A stretch of DNA of 64,000 nt from positions 62,001 to 126,000 of the forward strand of contig JACPIT010000008.1 in NCBI GenBank assembly GCA_016187945.1, written 5' to 3'. This document shows, one piece after another, positions 19,301 through 27,400 of the stretch. The position numbers and the translations under genes are program-made. Source of the stretch: Opitutia bacterium (GTDB lineage: Bacteria; Verrucomicrobiota; Verrucomicrobiia; Opitutales; Opitutaceae). The notes beneath the pieces were generated by a model. That model searched no databases, had not been told where the DNA came from, and saw only the letters and a program-made list of their open reading frames with translations. Position 1 is the stretch's first letter. Each line of letters opens with the position of its first letter.

Positions 19301-20073
19301 GCCGGCAGCCACAGCGCCGGCCGGCCATTTGCCCCGCAATGCTGCAACAACTGGTAGCAGGCGACGCTCTTGCCCGCACCGGAACGCCCGATAAGCAGCA
19401 GCAACTGTTCGGCGCCATCCATTACCTGCTCAACCAACTGGGTCCCCGCGCGGGTCGCAATGAAGTCCATCGGGGCGACCAACGGGAATTCGCCGGCGTA
19501 GTTCTTCAAATTTGCCAAGGCCAGTTCACACAACCATGACGGCGACAGCCGCTCAGCCGCGATCCCCAGCAGTGCCTGGCGCAGCCACTGTCCCTCGGGA
19601 TTCTGGTCGAGCCAATCGCGTAGGTTCGACTGGCCGAGCAACCTGACCTCGATTGATAGCCGTTCCCCGTCGGCATACACTTGCGCCATGAACTCCGGAT
19701 CGAGCCGCTGATTGCTGCACAGCCAAACGACGCACTGCGCACCCGGAAACTGCCCCCATAGCTTCCCGGCCAGCTGCGATGCCTTGATCAGGTCACCCGC
19801 CTCGTCCCCGTCCTTGGCCGGCCGGTGCAGCCATTTGCGCTCGAGCTTGTCCCGGGATGTCGTCGCAAACTGGTGCATGACGAACCGGGGCGGCGCACTG
19901 TTCGGCACGCGGTAAAACCCATCGACTGGATTTGCGATGGTCTTCCCCTGCGCATTGACCCCCGCGTGCTCGATCAACCGGCTATCCTCGTCCAGATGCC
20001 GCAAGGCCTGCGTGGCGAGGCGTTCAAACCTCCCCGCATCCGTGATTCCTTCGATGGCCTCCGCCGTGGTCAT
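16357..20073 (-). CDS. STAND-type NTPase with nuclease-like N terminus (Avs-like candidate)
   Basis: A 1238-residue protein. Residues 1-190 resemble a PD-(D/E)XK-type domain: GRFERLATQAL, then PVDGF (D51), and FVMHQFATTSRDK followed by LERKWL, with scattered acidic and lysine residues; the exact catalytic set is uncertain. Residues about 200-480 form a P-loop module with Walker A GRSGAGKS at 229-236 and Walker B VVVVDDLNRG (D305, D306), plus the helical and winged-helix parts expected of STAND/NACHT ATPases. The remaining 700 residues are helical repeat-like, the usual sensor region. The architecture matches antiviral Avs-type STAND proteins, but no family-level match could be tested. Codon use is less GC-biased than in neighbouring core genes. 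Confidence 0.75.
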   Translation of the reverse strand: MTTAEAIEGITDAGRFERLATQALRHLDEDSRLIEHAGVNAQGKTIANPVDGFYRVPNSAPPRFVMHQFATTSRDKLERKWLHRPAKDGDEAGDLIKASQLAGKLWGQFPGAQCVVWLCSNQRLDPEFMAQVYADGERLSIEVRLLGQSNLRDWLDQNPEGQWLRQALLGIAAERLSPSWLCELALANLKNYAGEFPLVAPMDFIATRAGTQLVEQVMDGAEQLLLLIGRSGAGKSVACYQLLQHCGANGRPALWLPADVAERAHTMTEAIGILLRGMAPGLEAGAGETAMQMFSVEKPLVVVVDDLNRGMQPAKLLQKLVGWARPRNEEVHGSRYRIVCPVWDQHFAPSRNRLNGVEWLAELALPSFTLDEAEACLRAALGATAGMLATSLCRSVAERLGRDPILLSMYGRRFASKAIDGIVGIEDILGGYVYDACAQLAHSGERLLEEYAQALEALARWMLGSRQYYPKWDELADAGSGLAAHLFALRALVQQGQLCRVANRSGESRFEFRHDRLLAYHLVLALAGYLDEPGRHEAVLTEPYFVGHLGAAFARKSYPEAAMIWLREHAPVALFAAVAEFNGANRDRELAVVATTREWLREALQAYRAPWAQINAAVRFLERAETDDVLTITEDVKDEPGVEVLRLIHGDVSVSFRWIVRRMHAFPSHRVPWLANHVQRAKERHGVAMVATLRRCLLDPKLTGLHLLGAFSLAALLGDHSCAPEVVAAFQREGSRDALTWGFWSVLRCGGEDPERYLAPFIAAWRGLSTEHKPHHGTERQEFGDTFRRLDWSTIAPEIIEHLVACGRADAAMRHEFVWLLHEVDHPVALVFVTEGLAELTGESDKGFHHWEMTFRDVWDATHSRGRKLSAAARAALRQLWESSGSKPAVVRTAMRTWVRAVGNVGELRQVPATHLWYSSALWQRTTQGDRTTIPEAVEAVRQKPHWIRIIHHVWSPAFETVVEEQLMKLHAYTPADYSGGHGDSHYSLSQLLRDIPPAIAEPMLLRHWDFLRYSPLFVQVALYIGTPELVALAAKAIEACPTPNVLFEHCGTLFGFRTTGLTERVDLPLLRRLAPYARHLDDMNLDDFIHTALRLGETEWVQREFREECERREKVRTEDDEKKWRNVRRERFPSDDELIAELDEMAGKKDRAYELPFWFERVEDRVGSRERGWNVCGKWFARGRTAAKWTFVAEGVARLGNRSHLEAFRRWKPEGMTPELSLIEAGVTFDVMRRSPV

Positions 20074-20599
20074 TTTTTAAAACATCCCCAGCAGACGCAG
20101 CCGCCGTGAGTTAGCATTCCTTTATCCCTAAAATCGGACTGCTGCTCTGTCCACCTGAGAAAACTTGCAGGTTAAACAGCACGTCGCATCTCTGAAGACC
20201 CCGAGTGCGATCTGGCATTTTCGGCTATCGACCAATCGGCAACATAGCAGCGCGTCTGCCGCTTGAGGAGCAGCGCGTGCAGCTCTCAGCGATGGTCTCG
20301 CAATATGAATCACGGCAACAGCGTGCCAATTCGAATCAGCGGATATCTGTGCGTCCATCAAGACTCCCTGTCGTTTAGCCGCACATTCCTGATGAAACTG
20401 ATGAATCCATTCCCTGAATTGCGTCCGGGAAAGGACCGTGAACGCACTTCTTTTGACCGGAGTCGGGAAGTCCTGATGAATTCCCCTCTAAGGGAACTCA
20501 TCAGGTTCGATTATCGCCAGACCGCCGGGCAGCCAACAGCAAGTAGCTGTGGCTGAATATATTTAGGCCGTTTATTCCGATTATGGAAATAGCCGCTTG
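20074..20599. other. intergenic region with hairpin and internal att-like copy
   Basis: About 525 bases between the STAND gene start and the Xre gene end. The STAND promoter should lie at its left. At 20473-20504 there is a 13-bp inverted repeat with one mismatch around CTCTAA. Directly after it come GGTTCGA (20504-20510) and GCCGGGCAGCCA (20524-20535), both also present in the tRNA-Gln 3' half. No convincing gene is seen. Confidence 0.5.
20524..20535 (+). other. att-like repeat, internal copy
   Basis: GCCGGGCAGCCA, the last 12 bases of tRNA-Gln, with the T-loop heptamer GGTTCGA also present upstream at 20504-20510 but spaced 13 rather than 6 bases away. It separates the CHAT/STAND module from the IS/RHS module and may mark a tandem island junction. 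Confidence 0.45.
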
Positions 20600-20932
20600 C
20601 TATGACTTTTTAGCCAGCGGGCGAGCACGCAAAAGGCCCTTGGGCACCGGATTGGATTCTTCGATGACTGGTTCCGACAAGAAAAACTCACCGGACTCGA
20701 CCGCCAGCACTCGCGCGAGCGCAGCGATCTCGACGTCCGTGACGCAGCGCACTCCGCACTCGATCTTGGCAACTTCCGTCGGCCCAAGTTCGAACCCGCT
20801 TTCGCAGCACTTCAAGGCAAGGGCAGCCTGAGTGAGCATGTGCTTCCGTCGAATGCGCTGAATTGCTGGGCCGATCAGGTTTTGTCTCGGGCCTGCTTTT
20901 TTCCATCGGCGACTGCGGCGCTGCCATGCCAT
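20600..20932 (-). CDS. Xre-family helix-turn-helix regulator
   Basis: A 110-residue protein with a Cro/CI-type HTH in residues about 18-80: IGPAIQRIRRKHMLTQAALALK, LGPTEVAKIECGVRCVTDVEIAALARVLAV. The N-terminal basic tail and C-terminal tail are poorly conserved. It is the first gene of the second island module and divergent from the neighbouring IS66. What it regulates cannot be read from the sequence; control of the island or of itself is a reasonable guess. Confidence 0.8.
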   Translation of the reverse strand: MAWQRRSRRWKKAGPRQNLIGPAIQRIRRKHMLTQAALALKCCESGFELGPTEVAKIECGVRCVTDVEIAALARVLAVESGEFFLSEPVIEESNPVPKGLLRARPLAKKS

Positions 20933-21115
20933 TGCTTTCGATCTCCGTAAACGTCACGATCGCTCACGACTCGACCGTGAGGTTGATTCACTAATCTCCG
21001 TATGGCCGAGCGCTAGGCTCATCCAAGAATCGCGGGTGTGTTCATGGGGTAGCGCAGTAAGCGTCGTCTCGGATGCCTCGTGGTGGCGAGGGTTTCGCGC
21101 TGATAGAGTGACGGG

Positions 21116-21481
21116 ATGGGAACTACGGTAACTACGGAGTTGGTGCATCACGGGGAGAGGCGGGACCGGGCGGGGCGGCAACACGTGCCGCGAGAGCGGC
21201 GCGAGCAGTTGTTGGCGGCGTTCCGGGAGAGCGGATTGACGCGACGGGCGTTCGCGCGGCGCGAGGGCATCCGCTACACGACGTTTTGCAATTGGACGCA
21301 GCGGGCGGCGAAGCGCGGTCTTGCCGCGCCCGCGGCGCTGCCGGTGCGCTTCGCAGAGGTGGCGTTGCCCGCGAGTTCGTCTCCGAGCGCGAGCGGCGGC
21401 GTGCTCGAAGTGCGATTGGCCGACGGCACGACGGTGCGCGGCGGGAGCGTCGAGGAACTCGTCGCGCTGGTGCGGGCGTAG
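21116..21481 (+). CDS. tnpA: IS66 TnpA-like accessory protein
   Basis: A 121-residue protein with an N-terminal helix-turn-helix (RREQLLAAFRESGLTRRAFARREG, IRYTTFCNWTQR) and a C-terminal strand-rich end VRLADGTTVRGGSVEELVALV, as in IS66 OrfA proteins. It is required with TnpB for IS66 transposition. Its 5' end lies inside the long left terminal repeat of the element. Confidence 0.88.
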   Translation: MGTTVTTELVHHGERRDRAGRQHVPRERREQLLAAFRESGLTRRAFARREGIRYTTFCNWTQRAAKRGLAAPAALPVRFAEVALPASSSPSASGGVLEVRLADGTTVRGGSVEELVALVRA

Positions 21482-21497
21482 CGGAGTTGAGACGGCG

Positions 21498-21854
21498 ATG
21501 CTGGCGTTCCCTCATTCGGTGCGGATCTTCGTGGCGTTGGAGCCGGTGGACATGCGCAAGCAATACGACGGATTGTGGTCGGCAGCGCAGTCGCAGCTTG
21601 GCGAAGATCCGAAACAGGGCGCGGTGTTCTGCTTCACCAACCGCGAGCGCACGCGGCTGAAGCTGCTGTATTGGGACGGCACGGGCGTGTGGGTGCTGGC
21701 GAAGCGGCTCGAACAGGGGCGCTTCTCGTGGCCGGCGCCGAGCGAGGCGAAGCGCAAGCTGGCGCTCACTCCGGAGGCACTCTTGCTGATCGTCAGCGGA
21801 GTGGATTTGAAAACCGCCTCGCTCAGGCCGTGGTATGAGCGCGACGAAAAATAA
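21498..21854 (+). CDS. tnpB: IS66 TnpB accessory protein
   Basis: A 118-residue protein with the IS66 Orf2 signature VRIFVALEPVDMRKQYDGLW, then GAVFCFTNRERTRLKLLYWDGTG and WVLAKRLEQGRFSWP. ATG at 21498 lies 16 bases after tnpA, and tnpC follows, so it is the middle gene of the transposition operon. It appears intact. Confidence 0.92.
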   Translation: MLAFPHSVRIFVALEPVDMRKQYDGLWSAAQSQLGEDPKQGAVFCFTNRERTRLKLLYWDGTGVWVLAKRLEQGRFSWPAPSEAKRKLALTPEALLLIVSGVDLKTASLRPWYERDEK

Positions 21855-21902
21855 TCTGACTGGCGCGGAACTTTTGGCGTGGGGTCTGCACTCAACGCGC
21901 GC

Positions 21903-23429
21903 ATGCCCGCCACCGCACCGCTCGACGAAGTCGCGCTCTTGAAGCAGGAGCTGGCCGAGTTGCGCGAGTTGGTGCCAACGCTGCGGGCGCAGATTGCCTG
22001 GCTGAAGCAGCAACTCTTCGGGCCGGGCAAGAGCGAGAAGCTCGACTGCGCGCAACTGCTCTTGCGGATCGACGCGCTGGAAAAAGCCGTGATCGCGGCC
22101 GAACGCCCAGTCGAGAAGATCACTTACGAGCGCGTGGCGGGCCCCGCACCGAAGCGCACGCTGCCGGCGGAGTCGTTCGCGCACCTGCCAGTGAAGGAAA
22201 CGCTCATCATCGAGCCCGAGGCGGTGCGCGCCGATCCCAGCCTCTACGAAAAGATCGCCGAGGAGCGCACCTTCGAGGTGGACGTGGTCCCGCCGCAGTT
22301 GTTCAAGCGCGAGATTATCCGCCCGAAGTATCGGCACCGTTTGGATCGCAACCGCGTCCCGCTGTTGGCGCCGGCGCCGAAGCGGATCGTCGAGGGAGGC
22401 TTCGCCTCGGCCGGCCTGATCGCGTGGGCGTTGAGCGCAAAGTATGCCGATCACCTGCCGCTGTATCGCCAGGAGAAGATGCTCGCGCGTTGGTCGAACG
22501 CCCAGCCGGGCCAGACGCCGATCTCGCGCCAAAACCTGAGCGACTGGGTGGGCGCCGCCACCGCGCAGCTCGAGCCCTTGGTCAAGGCGATGAAGCGCGA
22601 CCTGCTCGCCACCGGCTACGTCATCGCCGATGAGACTCCGATCCGCTGCAACGACCCGGACCTGCGCGACGGCAAAACGACCACCGGCTGGCTGTGGGCG
22701 CTCTCGCGCCCCGGAAGCGATGTCGTCTTCGAGTGGCGCTTGTCGCGCCGGCACGAGGAGGCGGAGAAGTTGCTCGGCGACTTTGCCGGCGTCCTGCACT
22801 CGGATGGCTACGAAGCCTACGCCGCGTATGTGCGCGCGCACCCGCGCGTCGAGTGGGCCGGTTGCTGGGCGCACGCCAGGCGACGCTTCCTCGACGCCGC
22901 GACCGAACGACCGCCGACGGCCGAGCGCGTCCTACGCTTGATCGGCGAACTCTACGCGCTCGAAGCGCAGTGGGACGAGCAACAGGTCGGCGAACGCCGC
23001 GCCGCGCTCCGTCAGGAACACTTCGCGCGCCCGCTGGCGCGATTGCACCGGCTCGTCTCGGCGTTGCAAGCGCGCGTGTTACCCAAGTCCGGTCTCGGTC
23101 AGGCCTGCGTCTATCTACTCGGTCAATGGCCGCAACTCACCACGCACCTGCGCCACAGCCAGACTCGGCTCGATACCAGCGCGGTCGAGAACGCCATCCG
23201 CCCGAGCAAACTTGGCGCGAAAAACTGGCTCTTCGTCGGACATCCCGACGCCGGTGATCGCGCCGCGGTCATCTACTCGCTCGTCGTCAGTTGCCAGCGC
23301 CACGGTCACGATCCGCACGCATACTTGAAGGATGTGCTCGCGCGCCTGCCTGCGATGACCACCAACGACGACCTGCGCCCGCTGCTCCCCGCCCACTGGA
23401 AACCGAGCACGGTGAACACCTCAGCATAG
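21903..23429 (+). CDS. tnpC: IS66 TnpC transposase
   Basis: A DDE-type transposase of 508 residues. It has an N-terminal coiled coil (EVALLKQELAELRELV) and zinc-finger-like region, then YVIADETPIRC (first Asp), GVLHSDGYEAYA (second Asp), CWAHARRRF, and DTSAVENAIRPSKLGAKNWLF with the Glu. An in-frame GTG at 21879 is an alternative start; ATG at 21903 is preferred because MPATAPLDE matches the usual N terminus. It looks intact. Confidence 0.92.
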   Translation: MPATAPLDEVALLKQELAELRELVPTLRAQIAWLKQQLFGPGKSEKLDCAQLLLRIDALEKAVIAAERPVEKITYERVAGPAPKRTLPAESFAHLPVKETLIIEPEAVRADPSLYEKIAEERTFEVDVVPPQLFKREIIRPKYRHRLDRNRVPLLAPAPKRIVEGGFASAGLIAWALSAKYADHLPLYRQEKMLARWSNAQPGQTPISRQNLSDWVGAATAQLEPLVKAMKRDLLATGYVIADETPIRCNDPDLRDGKTTTGWLWALSRPGSDVVFEWRLSRRHEEAEKLLGDFAGVLHSDGYEAYAAYVRAHPRVEWAGCWAHARRRFLDAATERPPTAERVLRLIGELYALEAQWDEQQVGERRAALRQEHFARPLARLHRLVSALQARVLPKSGLGQACVYLLGQWPQLTTHLRHSQTRLDTSAVENAIRPSKLGAKNWLFVGHPDAGDRAAVIYSLVVSCQRHGHDPHAYLKDVLARLPAMTTNDDLRPLLPAHWKPSTVNTSA

Positions 23430-23511
23430 TTACCGTAATTACGGAGCACTCCACCGCATCGGAGTTACCGTATTTACGTCCCCGTCAAGAGGCACTCCGG
23501 GCGACGCTTAC

Positions 23512-23643
23512 GCACATGCGGCCGCCCTGCCCGATCGCGCCTCTCTCCGTGATGCACCAACTCCGTAGTTACCGTAGTTCCCATCCCGCCACTCTATCAG
23601 CCCCCAACTCCCGCCACCACGAGGCATCCGAGACGACGCTTAC
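23512..23643. mobile_element. solo inverted IS66 end (about 130 bp remnant)
   Basis: Read on the minus strand from 23643, this stretch follows the left end of the intact IS66 (21057 to about 21180) for some 120 bases with few differences, including GTAAGCGTCGTCTCGG and the start of tnpA. It is therefore the left end of a second, otherwise deleted IS66 copy in opposite orientation, abutting the right end of the intact one. Confidence 0.75.
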
Positions 23644-23933
23644 TGCACTCCGATCGCGGCGCTCAGTTTGCCAGCGCCGCCTATCGCGCCGAACTCGCCC
23701 GCTATCAACTCGTCGCCTCCATGAGCCGCCAGGGCAACTGCTACGATAACGCCTACATCGAGTCGTTCTGGAGCAGTATGAAAATCGAGGCCATCTTCGG
23801 CCGACGCTTCCTCAAGCGCGACGAGGCACGCAGCGCGGTCTTCGACTACATCGAAGGCTTCTATAACCCACGTCGGCGCCACTCTGCGCTTGGCTATCTC
23901 AGTCCGATCAACTTCGAATCCCAACTGAACTAA
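23644..23933 (+). pseudogene. IS3-family transposase OrfB, C-terminal fragment
   Basis: About 95 codons remain: HSDRGAQFAS (second Asp of the DDE triad), MSRQGNCYDNAYIESFWSSM (Glu), and the C-terminal NPRRRHSALGYLSP. The 5' part is cut off exactly where the solo IS66 end begins, so IS66 insertion and deletion destroyed the IS3 element. The reading frame is otherwise open to a TAA. Confidence 0.88.
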
Positions 23934-24032
23934 TCATCCTCGACTCCGTGTCCGAAATATCGGGGCAAGCCCACCATGACCCCTTCGGCTCGGCCCGGCC
24001 GGTCGCACCGAGCCGGCCCGAACTGGCTGAAC

Positions 24033-24470
24033 TCAACGTCGCAGGGGCACGTTTGGAATAACCGGTAATCGAATTGATCGTTCATGGCCCCCTTCAACCA
24101 GCTGGCGAATGAATTCATCAGCAGCGCCTCCAAAGGCAATCATCGGTCCATCAAGCAAAAAGACTTCGGGAAAGGGACCAGAGCGGAGCGTTAACTTCGT
24201 GCATGATCCCAATCGCGTGATGGGCGTCTTCCCCCAACTCTTTTCAAGTCGCCCCAAGTCGAGAACTCCGTTTGCCGAGTAAGCAGAGAGGATTCTCTCA
24301 CGATCAGAACTATCCAAGGAAGCGAAGCCGAGATTGGAAAAAAAGAGCAACTGGCCATCCACTTCCAATTCTCGCGTGATTGGCCGCACCGTCGGTGTGT
24401 TTACACATCCACTCCAAAGAATTGAACCTAGGATGGCCGCGACGAATCGAACCGACTTAAATGAATTCAT
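24033..24470 (-). CDS. lipoprotein translationally coupled to the RHS gene
   Basis: A 145-residue protein with a lipoprotein signal: charged start, hydrophobic VRFVAAILGSILW, then lipobox SGC near residue 22. The mature part (LEVDGQLLFFSNLGFASLD ..., RLPVIPNVPLRR) is not a family I recognise. Its ATG overlaps the RHS stop as TAATG and is preceded by GGAGGA, a strong ribosome-binding site in otherwise weakly marked DNA. A gene directly after an RHS C terminus is where an immunity protein would be expected, so I infer an envelope-anchored immunity role. A structural partner of the RHS protein is the alternative. Confidence 0.7.
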   Translation of the reverse strand: MNSFKSVRFVAAILGSILWSGCVNTPTVRPITRELEVDGQLLFFSNLGFASLDSSDRERILSAYSANGVLDLGRLEKSWGKTPITRLGSCTKLTLRSGPFPEVFLLDGPMIAFGGAADEFIRQLVEGGHERSIRLPVIPNVPLRR

Positions 24471-27400
24471 TATCTTCCTCCGCGATAGAAAAACCATCTC
24501 GGCAAAGTGCGATCATACGAACCCTTGCCGATAGAGTAATGCCAATCGAAATCGCTCTCATAGGAAGCAAAATCGAAGGTCGCCCATCCGTCGGCTGAGA
24601 ACCCAAATCGTCCGATTGGGATGCCGAGTAACGTCGGTGCCCCGGAAGCCTCACCGTAAACCCGAGCCCTCGGCCATTCCGCTGGCGCAGGTGTGTTCTG
24701 AATTGGTATCGAGAAGTCTTGGGTTAGGCCTCGGACAATTCCGTCGAACCGAGATCCGTCGGGTGAATTAGTGCCCAATCGCAGCCGCACATCTAGGCCT
24801 GAAGAATAGAGGCCCCATGCGCCGCCAATGAAAGCGCCCACTGCGGCGGACGTTGAATTTCTTCCGATTAAGTAGCCGACTCCGCCACCGATAGCTCCTC
24901 CGATCAGCGCTCCCACCGGTGTAAGCGAATTAGCTGCTGCGTAGGCTGGTAATATTTTAGCAAGAGCGTCGGCTTGGTCAGCTGTAAGCTGATGGCGTGC
25001 AACATACCTTGCCAATGCTTGTTTTCCTCGAGCATTCACCGCGGCGTTTTCACGCAACGTTTGCACGCTCTCGACAGCTCCACGGGCCGCACCATTTATC
25101 GCGGCACCACGAATAACGTTTTCTCCAAATTTTCCTCCGTATGCTGCAGTTTCAAGTGCCGCGGACGTTGCGCCAGCCGCTGCACCTTCGAGCGATTCGT
25201 AAGCAATTGAATTCTCGGTGATCTCGGAAGGAAGCCCTTGAACGAATTTCGCTCCGGCGTAGCCAGAAACCGCGCCAATTGCGGCACCGATTACGCCCGC
25301 TTTGAATGCGTCTCCGATGCTTCCTCCGTTGAGCAACGAACCAGCAAACCCCGATGCAAAGCCTCCGGCTATGCCTGCGCCTACAGCGCTATAGACCGCA
25401 GCAATCGATGCGTTAATCACTCCAATGCCTGCACCATAGACCGCATGTAATAGTCCGTTCGCAATCACCGGCCCCAAATACATTGCGGCGATTACTCCAA
25501 CCACGATGACGGCAGCAATTTTCAGGGCGTCTTTCAGCTTGAAGTAGCCGCTTGGGTCCGTGGCGTTCATCGGGTTGTTGCCGACGTAGGAGTAGCGGTT
25601 GAAGCCTTGGGCGTCGGTGGCGTCGTCGACGTTCGGGTCGGCGGAGAGGAACCTCCCCAGCACGGGATCATAGACGCGGCCGTTCATGTGAATGAGGCCG
25701 AGGTCGTCGAGTTGTTCGTGGTCGGTGTAGCCGCGCGTGATGCCGCCGCTGGTGGCGCCGGTGATGACTCCGTTGGTGGACGCATTCACGCGCTTGCCCC
25801 ATGCGTCGAAGGCGAAGCGTTGCACGAGCACGCCGGCGGCGTTGGTGACGCCGGTGATCGAGCCGAGGCCGTCGGTGTGGAACCAGTTTGTCTCGTGCTT
25901 CTGGTTCGAGCGCTGGACGTAGACGGCGACGCGACCGGTAGGCGCGTAGATGTAATGCTTGTCCTCGACGATCGCGTTGGGGCCGCTCGGGCGGAAGCGC
26001 TCGAAGAGCGAGCCGACGCAGGTCGTGGTGCCGAGGTGCGAGAGCTGGCGCACGCGTTCGTGGCCGGCGCCGAAGGCGAACTCGGAGAACTTCGTCGCGG
26101 CGCCGAGTTCGTTGAAGACCTCGATGCGGCGCACCTGGTTGAATGAGGTCCAGCTCTGCGCGCGCTCCACCGTGGTGCCAAACTTACGGTAGGTCTGATT
26201 GCCGACGCCGTCGTAGAGGAAGCTGCGGCCGGCGAGCGCATCGGTGCCGGTGATGGAGGTGACGGCGTGCGGCCCAGCGCTGGCGCCATAGGCATAGGTG
26301 CCGACGCCGGTCTTCGTGTCGATGTTGCCGTTCGCCGTGTAGGTCACGGTCGAACTGGCCGCGACAGCGCCGGAGAGCACGTGCGTGCGCAGGCGGTCGA
26401 GGCCATCGTAGGCGAACGACTCGGTGCGGTCGGTCGGACCGTCCGCGCGCGTAAGGACGTTGCCGATTTGATCGTAGCTGTATTGGAGATACTGGACTTG
26501 CTGACCGGTGGAGATGCCGACCCGCGACAAGCCCAGGCGGCCGGTAGCCTCGCTGTAGCCGTGCTGAACCTCGAGGCCGTTGCCGTAGGTCTCGTGCGTA
26601 ACGCGGCCGGAGGCGTCGTAGGCGTCGGCGAGCCAATAGACCTCCTTGTTGGTCGTGTCCTCGCGACGGACGGCGCGGAGGTAGCCGTTGGCGTTGTAGT
26701 AGTTTTTGACTTGGAAGCTGGTCGGATAGGTGGTGACCGACGGTCGTCCGACCGAGTCGTAGGTCTGGCCGATGGAGAGCGGCGAGGATTCGCCGACGAT
26801 GCCTCTGGAAACGGAGGAGAGGCGTCCCTGCTCGTCGTAAACGTAGGTCTCCGAGTAGGACTCCGCGGTAGCGGCGCCAGAGGTGTGGGTGTAGGAGACG
26901 GAAACGGTGTGGAGCTTGCCGATGCCTTTCCCTGCCGCGGTGTCGTAGGTCCACGTCGTCGTGCCCTCGGGCTCGGTGCGGCTCGTCATGCGGCCGAGCG
27001 CATCGTAGGCGAGCGTGACGACTTGGGCCTTGGCGTCCTTCTGCCAGATGAGTTCGCCGAAGACGTTGTAGCGGTAGTGCCACGTGCCCATGTCGGCGTC
27101 GGTCATGCTCGTCTTGCGGCCGCGCGCGTCGTAAGCGAGCGCGGTCACCGTGCCGGCAGCGTCGGTCTCGCGGAGATTGCCGACCGCATCGTATTTATAG
27201 GTGACGGTGGCTGCGGGCGCGTCGCCCTCGCCATCGAAGTTGCGGGTGTTGGTCGTCGTCCAGCCCTGGGTGTTTTTAACCGTCTTGCTGGTGTGGCCAC
27301 GACCGTCGGTGGCGGCGGTGGTAAAGCCTGTGTAGCTAAGATTGGTCTCGGTGTAGGAGTGCCCCTGTCCGTCCACACCGGTCCGGGCGGTTGCATCGTC

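Larger units (their letters stand above)
21057..23511 (+). mobile_element. IS66-family insertion sequence
   Basis: Carries the three IS66 genes tnpA-tnpB-tnpC. Left end GTAAGCGTCGTCTCGGATGCCTC (21057-21079, printed here for its match) pairs with an inverted right end at 23489-23511, 18 of 23 positions identical; the terminal GTAA is usual for IS66. No 8-bp target duplication is visible (GTAGCGCA on the left, GCACATGC on the right), consistent with later rearrangement or insertion next to another IS66 end. Confidence 0.88.

Noticed and set aside
20128..20361. 77-codon minus-strand frame upstream of the STAND gene
   Set aside because: No domain, no ribosome-binding site, no neighbour logic; length is within chance for this composition.
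20473..20535. Possible tRNA or tmRNA 3' end (hairpin, GGTTCGATT, CCGGGCAGCCA)
   Set aside because: The T arm lacks the pairing C61 and a complementary 3' stem, and no acceptor partner is found upstream; better read as an att-like copy.
21049..23651. 8-bp target duplication around IS66
   Set aside because: Left flank GTAGCGCA matches neither GCACATGC after 23511 nor TGCACTCC after 23643.
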